Assembly: GCF_002288925.2 (NCBI RefSeq)
Contig: NW_022098045.1
Coordinates: 7,429,531 to 7,493,530 of the forward strand
Reading direction: 5' to 3'
DNA length: 64,000 nucleotides
From: Delphinapterus leucas
Taxonomy: Eukaryota; Chordata; Mammalia; Artiodactyla; Monodontidae
Shown here: positions 58,022 through 64,000 of the stretch, in pieces
How positions within the stretch are numbered: the first letter of the stretch is position 1
Layout: the number at the start of each line of letters is the position of its first letter
The notes under the pieces: model-generated
The model's database searches: none
What the model saw: the letters and a program-made list of their open reading frames with translations, nothing else
What the model was told of the DNA's origin: nothing
Position numbers and translations under genes: made by a program

Positions 58022-59335
58022 AATGAAATTAGAACATTCTCTAACACCATATACAAAAATAAACTAAACATGGATTAAAGACCTAAATGTAAGACTGGAT
58101 ACCATAACATTCCTAGAGGAAAACACTGGCAGAACACTCTTTAACATAAATTGTAGCAATATTTTTTTTACATCCATGTCCTAAAAACAAAGGAAATAAA
58201 ACAAAAATAAAGAAATGGGACCTGATTAGACTTAAAAGCTTTTGCACAGCAAACGAAACCATCCATAAAACAAAAAGACAACCTACTGAATGGGAGAAAC
58301 TATTTACAAATGATATGACCAATAAAAGGTTAATATTCAACATGTATAAACAGCTCATACAACTCAACATCAAAAAAGCCAACAACCCGATTAAAAAATG
58401 GGCAGAAGAATTGAATAGACATTTTTCCAAAGAGAAAATGCAGGTAGCCAACAGGCACATGAAAAGATGTTCAATATTGCTGGTAATTAGAGAAATGAAA
58501 ATCAAAACCACAATGAGACATTACCTCACACCTGTCAGAATGGCTGTCATCAAAAAGACCACAAATAACAACCACTGGCAAGGATGTGGAAAAATGGGAA
58601 CCCTTGTACACTGCTGGTAGGAATGTAAATTGGTGCAGCCACTGTGGAAACAGTATGGAAATTTCTCAAAAGCTAAAAATAAAACTACCATATGACCCAG
58701 CAGTTCCATTCCTGGGTATATATCCAAAAAAACCAAAAACACGTATTCAAAAAATACATGCATCCCAACATTATAGCAACATTATTTACAGCAGCTGAGA
58801 TATGGGAACAATTAAGCATCCATCAGCAGATGAATGTATAAAAAAAGATGTGGTATATATATACAATGGAATACTATTCAGCCATAAAAAATGAAATTTT
58901 GCCATTTGCAGCAATATGGATGGACTTGGAGGGCATTAAGCTAAGTAAAGTAAGTCAGACAGAGAAAGACAAATGCTGTATGATATCACTTATATGTGGA
59001 ATCTAAAAGATACAGCAAACTAGTGAATAAAACAAAAATGAAGCAGACTCACAGATATAGAAAACAAACTGGTGGTTACCAATGGGGAGAGGGAAGTGGG
59101 GAGAGTCAATATAGGGGTAGGAGATTGAGGTATAAAGTATTAGGTATAAAATAAGCTACAAGGATATATTGTACAACACAGAAATTAGCCAATATTTTAT
59201 AATAACTGTAAATGGAGTATAACCTTTAAAAGTTGTGAATGACTATATTGTACACCTGTATCATATAATATTGTACATCAACTATATATCGATAAAATTA
59301 AAAAAATAAATTTATACATTTTTTAAAAAATGAAA
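58022..59335 (+). mobile_element. L1, 3' segment (ORF2 C-terminus and 3' UTR)
   Basis: Starts in ORF2 at the '[10 protein letters not shown]' block (58030 onward) and continues through 58315-58620, with '[18 protein letters not shown]' and '[18 protein letters not shown]', to the 3' UTR and an A-rich tail near 59300-59335. Paired with the inverted segment to its left, it forms one twin-primed L1. Judging from the intact order in the 13.8-14.3 kb copy, about 20 codons between the two segments are missing. Confidence 0.85.
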
Positions 59336-59356
59336 AAGAAGTGGGTAACTCTTCCC

Positions 59357-59484
59357 TTTTTTTTTTTTTTTTTTTTTCCACACTGTGCAGCCTGTCGTAT
59401 CTTAGTTTCCTGATCAGGGACTGAACCTGTGCCCCCTGCACTGGGAGCATGGAGTCCTAACCACTGGATTGCCAGGGAAGTCCT
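59357..59484 (-). mobile_element. Older tRNA-derived SINE (CHR-1-like), truncated
   Basis: Reversed SINE with a T-run at 59357-59377, a body with 'ctgatcagggactgaacctg' and the tRNA-like end 'ggagtcctaaccactggatt' / 'gccagggaagtcct'. It lacks the GC-rich body of the SINE at 35627 and is more diverged, fitting an older family shared more widely among cetartiodactyls. It abuts the L1 tail. Confidence 0.75.
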
Positions 59485-60679
59485 AGGAAACTTTTTGTAA
59501 GCCTAGAATAGAGAGACAGAGGGAAGAAGTAGTACTGGCAGAGACAAGGTTGGGATTACCTGGTAGAAGCTGGAACCACACAGGGCCTGGAAACACTGAA
59601 GCCCCCAAAGAAACACAGGTGCTGCCCGAAATAATGCTCAAGGCAGAGACAGAGGGAAGAATACTCTGTTTTCTCCCTTCTTCTTACTCTCCATTTTTCT
59701 GCCAGGGCCCTTTAATAGCCAACCCTGGACAGAAGCCTGGCAATTACAGCCTGCCAGGGTCTGTTCTGCATTACAGACAAAGTAACAGGAAGGCAAGGAG
59801 TGAATCTGAGGCCAAACAAGCCAAAGACTGGCACAAGTGCTAAAAAATAAAACATTATACAGTGATTCGAAATGGTCCTTCAAATTAATGAAGGCAAATT
59901 TACATATTTATATTTATGGTTAGTGACTGTTATATAAATCTACCCACAAGTGCCCAAACAAGACTTACTTTATTTTATTCTTGTAATTTCTTTAAAAATA
60001 TTTCTTTCCTTCTTTGCCTGGAAGATCCATTCCCCCTCCCACCCCACAATCTGTGCATTTCTAAATTCTAAACATTGTGTAAAACCTTACTTTAATTCTC
60101 CTTGAAGTTTCGCAAATTCTTCTTTTCTTCTCTTCTTAATCCCATTCACTCTGTCTATATTGGTCTCAGGGCACTGAGAACTTTCCCATCTATATGAGCA
60201 ACTATTTATATACCCAATATGTAGTTTTTAAGATCAGGGCCTGGAGTCTTTATAGTTCACAGAGTTTTTCTTAATACTGCAGCTTGCATGTTATTAAAGA
60301 TCAATAAATATATCTAATGAATAATTGTTCTTAAGAAAACTCTTATAATATTGGCTTTATTCCCACTTAGTATTTTTAATCTTATTATCTTTCCTACAAT
60401 TTTTTCCATCATCTTCAGCATTCTGGATAACAAAGCTAATAGAACACAAGCATTTCTCTTCTTTTTGATTCCTTTTTGAGGGAAGATATATTTCATTTTA
60501 TGGTTATGTAGATAAGAATCCTTAACATGGGATTCAGAGAAATTATCCTCTTGTCCCATCTAAATATCAAAAGGCACATGAAATTTTGAATGTGTATTCT
60601 AAGTTAATAGGTCTTTTCTATTATTTTCCCCCCTTTTTTGCATGATCACTTTTGTAGATCTTGAAATAAATCTCTTCCT
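59485..60679. other. Unassigned; possible old LTR scrap at start
   Basis: 59500-59880 is GC-richer, with phrases ('tgccagggccctttaatagc', 'aagcctggcaattacagcct') that remind me of an MLT/MER-type LTR, but I cannot name it. The remainder is AT-rich without features. Confidence 0.3.
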
Positions 60680-61055
60680 TCCACTGACATTTATTGACTA
60701 TGAGCCAGGCATGCTCTAGGCTTTTAAAATATGTCAGGAAACAAAACAGACCATTTTTCCCTTGTATTCTAGCAAAAATAACAATAAACATAAAAAGTAA
60801 ATTGTAAGTTCACTGAAGGCGATGTGTAATATGAGGGAAAAACTAGAATTAGTTTGAGGTTAGTAAGATCAGGAGTGTCAGGATGGAGGTAAGAGCTGAC
60901 TGCCATTTAAATAGGATGGTGAGAGTCAGTAAAGGTGACATTTGAGCAAAGACTTAAAGGAAGTGATAAAGTTGGCAATACCGGTATCTGGAAAAGGAGC
61001 TTTCCAGGCAAAGAGAATAGACTATAGAGGCCCTACAGTGGTAAAATGCCTAGAA
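60680..61055 (-). repeat. L2 LINE 3' region (left part)
   Basis: Reversed L2: 'tgacatttattgactatgag', 'ccaggcatgctctaggcttt', 'gtgacatttgagcaaagact', 'gagctttccaggcaaagaga', 'atagaggccctacag'. Clear order and good match. Confidence 0.75.
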
Positions 61056-61298
61056 CAGACATTCCCAAGCTTTTTAATTTCATGGAGATCACAGTGTCTA
61101 ATTTTTTTTTTCCACAGTGTCTCTAGACCAAAAGAAATACCTAACAGTTCTATTCATTAAGTAGTTTGTCACAGACAACTTAATAAGTGTTTTTGTCAAA
61201 ATTTAATAGTCATTTGGAAAACTAATATACATACATTATAGATAAGGAATATATATATATTTTTTCATTCTTAAATAACTGCAGTTACTTCCGAATGG

Positions 61299-61890
61299 AC
61301 TTTGCGTTCCTGTTGGTGACTCACCTTGGTCAAGGTGGTAGGATGTGGTCAACCTTTAGATATATGTTGAAGGTAGAGCTGGTAGGATATGTTGATGGAT
61401 TAGGTGTGAAATATGAGGAAAAGAGAGGAGTCAAGGATGACTCAGATTTTTGGGCTGAGGAACTGGAAGGAAGGAGTTGTCGTTATCAAGAGAGGGAGGG
61501 TAGACAGCAGGTAAGCAGTTGTGGGAGCTCCATTCTAGAAACGTTCCATTTCAGGTGTGATAATAGTTAGACATGAAAGTAGGCAGCTGGGTTTACGAGT
61601 GCAATGTTCAGAAGGGAGGCATGGGATGAAAATGTGCTTTGACCTGGTGAGAGGTACAGAGACAGTGGGTAAAGTCTGGAGCTAAATGAGACCTTCCAGA
61701 GAATAAATGTAGATGGGGGAGAGAAAGGATCCAAAGACTGAACCTTGAGACCTTCAATAGGAATCGATTTGGGAGAAGAGAAGGAACAAGGAAGTAGATT
61801 TAGAAAGTTAAGGGAAAAACCATGACAGCGTGCTGCTATTCTGGAAGTGCAGTGAAAAGCAGGTCATCTACTTTGTCTAATACTGCGGAA
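61299..61890 (-). repeat. L2 LINE (right part, more 5' sequence)
   Basis: Continues the reversed L2: 'gagtcaaggatgactcagat', 'tttttgggctgaggaactgg', 'aggaaggagttgtcgttatc', 'gtaggcagctgggtttacga', 'atccaaagactgaaccttga'. This is one of the longest L2 stretches here. The gap 61056-61298 holds a different insert, beginning 'gacattcccaagctttttaa', that looks like a degraded hAT end. Confidence 0.7.
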
Positions 61891-63309
61891 AGGACAGTAA
61901 AGATAAATAAATAAAATGCAGTTTGGTAAGCACTTCAGTAAACTCAGAAATGGAATTCTCTTAACAAAATAGCTAGTGTTACTGTGTGACAATAACACAG
62001 TATCAATCAATGCAAAATTGCTATTAGACTTTTCCATTAAAGAATGAGAAAAATCAGGAGATCTGCACTTCTGATTTTAAAGTTTATTAGCAGTATCTAG
62101 TAATACACTATAATGAGTTTTAAAACAAAATGGAAAATTGTTAAACCTTAAGAAAGGTAATTAAAAATAATCTTAGTAATCTTAATAGGCAAAATTTGTT
62201 TTCAGTTAAAAACTATTGGCAAGAAAAATATGTTTGAGATCCACTGCTGTTTTTGCATAGTGACTTAATACATAGCAAGCAATGCTGAATATTTGCAGAA
62301 GGTCTGGTAAGAGCAGGTAGCAGCAGTTTCCTTTTCAATATGTTTTAAATGGCAGTATGATAAAGCTGGAAAATAACAATTTTAATGTTCCTTTAGAATT
62401 GACTTTGCAAAGAAGCAATTTTATTTCTGTTTGCTCTAACTGCTTGAGTTGGTTTCCTCACTTCAGACTAAAATTTCCTTAAATAAGTTTGGTAGAAAAC
62501 ATGTTAAATTATATTTCATCATTCTAAAACAAATCCTCAACTATCTCACTTTCTTACTGAAACCTTCTATTGTCAACAGCTTACTTTTTCTTTATTCCAA
62601 AGGCACCATTATTTGACAGATGGTAATTTCTGTGATTTCTGTATGTTCTCAAAGTCAAACAGACTCCTTCTTGTCCCTTTCTTTCCTATCCAGCCTGAAT
62701 CTCATGACTGATCGTCTGAACCATACTTTCACTGGCTGTGTCAGTCTGGGTTCAGTTAAGAAAACAGAGCCACACTATATATATAAAACATGTTGAATTT
62801 AATATAAATAATTAATGACATGTGATGGATGAACTGAAAACCTAACAGGGAATGGTGAGAAAATTCAAAGATTAGCAAAAATAGGAAGTTGCTACCAGCC
62901 CCAGGGCTAAAGAGAAAGCTTGAAAAGGTAGTACTCCCATAGTCCAGAGGTGGAGGCTTACTGAAGGGAGCTAGAACAATGGTGAGGGCCGCGTGGTGGG
63001 CACTTGTATCAGTAAGGGATAGTATGCGCAAAGACAGTTGGAGGAGATATAACTGTTTTCAGAAAGACCAGTCAAGCAGAGAAACAGGGGTTAAATAGCC
63101 CTGGTGAATCTGTCATTGAATCTAGTTAGAAAAAGGAAAACCACAGCGATTGTTATTATCATCACCATCATCATTTACAGGTACGCAATATTTATTGAGT
63201 GAATGAACAGGGTATGGCAAGACAAGCCTTTAGAATATAACTGGTTAGTAAGAATGGTCCACTGAGTCATAGGCACAGCTGTGAATAAGGAATCTGGAAT
63301 TCTTAGATA
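61891..63309. other. Unassigned; possible old repeat at 62735-62960
   Basis: No gene recognised. 62735-62960 ('tcagttaagaaaacagagcc') resembles an old interspersed repeat that I cannot name. Confidence 0.3.
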
Positions 63310-63495
63310 AGTGTTCATAGATAAAGCTTTACTGGAACACAGCCATGATTTTAATTTGAAAGTTGTCTATGGCTGCTCCCACATTACAAAAGCAGAGTTG
63401 AGTAGTTGTAATACAGACCAGACAGACCACACAGTCTCTGATATTCACTATTTGGCTAATCATAGAAAACGTTTGCCCACCTCTGCTTTACACCC
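63310..63495 (-). mobile_element. hAT-type DNA transposon relic
   Basis: 'aaagctttactggaacacag', 'gttgtctatggctgctccca', 'agcagagttgagtagttgta', 'gtttgcccacctctg' follow the reversed order of a common short mammalian hAT element whose other end reads 'ggttggcaaact'. Family name not certain; no target duplication found. Confidence 0.5.
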
Positions 63496-63569
63496 AGAGA
63501 GAAATCATACTGGTAGAAATCATACAGCCATGCTGATTAATATTCATTTAAAACAAATTAAATTTAATT

Positions 63570-64000
63570 TTATTTTTTTATACAGCAGGTTCTTATTAAT
63601 CATCCATTTTATACACATCAGTGTATACATGTCAATCCCAATCGCCCAATTCAGCACACTACCACCCCTAACCCCTGCTGCTTTCCCCGCTTGGTGTCCA
63701 TACGTTTGTTCTCTACATCTGTGTCTCAACTTCTGCCCTGCAAACCGGTTCATCTGTACCATTTTCTAGGTTCCACATATATGCGTTAATATACGATATT
63801 TGTTTTCCTCTTTCTGACTTACTTCACTCTGTATGACAGTCTCTAGGTCCATCCATGTCTCAACAAATGATGCAATTTCGTTCCCTTTTATGGCTGAGTA
63901 ATATTCCATTGTATATATGTACCACATCTTCTTTATCCATTCATCTGTCGATGGGCGTTTAGGTTGCTTCCATGACCTGGCTATTGTAAATAGTGCTGCA
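63570..64000 (-). mobile_element. L1 3' end, runs off the window
   Basis: Reversed L1 beginning with a T-rich tail and 'tatacagcaggttcttatta', then the 3' UTR and the ORF2 C-terminal stretch ('gctgagtaatattccattgt', 'ggttgcttccatgacctggc'), still in ORF2 at the window edge. Same 3'-end subfamily as the insertions at 5019 and 9583. Well preserved. Confidence 0.9.

Noticed and set aside
58113..58763. Minus-strand frames of 132 and 80 codons
   Set aside because: Antisense of the plus-strand ORF2 segment of the twin-primed L1.
56680..59350. Target duplication around the twin-primed L1
   Set aside because: Left 'agtaggaaattcc' and right 'agtgggtaactcttcc' look alike only with several gaps; not good enough to claim.
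1..64000. CRISPR array, operon, phage or plasmid features
   Set aside because: The sequence is clearly mammalian nuclear DNA; the direct repeats seen are microsatellites, target duplications and interspersed repeats.

Overview
This is vertebrate nuclear DNA from a mammal, with no intact protein-coding gene visible. It is AT-rich, intron/intergenic in character and dominated by interspersed repeats: L1, L2, MIR, MLT1/MST LTRs, class I ERV LTRs, hAT relics and tRNA-derived SINEs. The lineage is best read from the SINE at 35627-35836, a tRNA-Glu-type CHR element of the kind abundant in whales and dolphins, and from the L1 5' UTR and 3' end types. I saw no BovB or Bov-tA, which a ruminant window of this size would normally show. 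A cetacean is the most likely source. This is inference from recalled repeat families; no database was searched.

The one recognisable gene is an intronless glycerol kinase at 44149-45804 on the minus strand. Its sequence fits GK2, the autosomal testis-expressed retrogene, better than X-linked GK. It has exactly the coding space for 553 codons less six bases, but two small deletions (2 nt and 4 nt) put the middle third out of frame. The first frame meets a stop after 144 codons, so it is called a pseudogene. The copy sits inside an ancient L1 of the same orientation (40230-43024 and 46054-47795), with a degenerate 15-bp candidate target-site duplication at the two edges.

Layout: 1-12.5 kb holds old L2, MIR, MLT1 and L1 pieces with three short L1 insertions that keep target duplications. 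12.5-19.7 kb is one near full-length, decayed L1 on the minus strand, with 5' UTR, ORF1 and ORF2. 19.7-30 kb is largely unassigned with MST/MLT1 LTRs and a clean solo ERV1 LTR (22437-23046, 4-bp duplication). 30-36 kb has an L1 3' end carrying a nested hAT element, an old L1, a short L1 with a 17-bp duplication, and a second ERV1 LTR split by the CHR SINE. 40.2-47.8 kb is the L1/GK2 nest. 47.8-56 kb is mostly unassigned and contains a 155-codon open frame ending at a good splice donor. 56.7-59.3 kb is an L1 with a 5' inversion (twin priming). 59.4-64 kb has an older SINE, a long L2, and an L1 that runs off the right edge.

Nothing here looks like a new enzymatic or defence system. The points most worth checking are the GK2 inactivation, its insertion context, and a few non-repeat stretches with the texture of conserved regulatory DNA. 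Repeat family names are by recognition from memory; boundaries without duplications are approximate.
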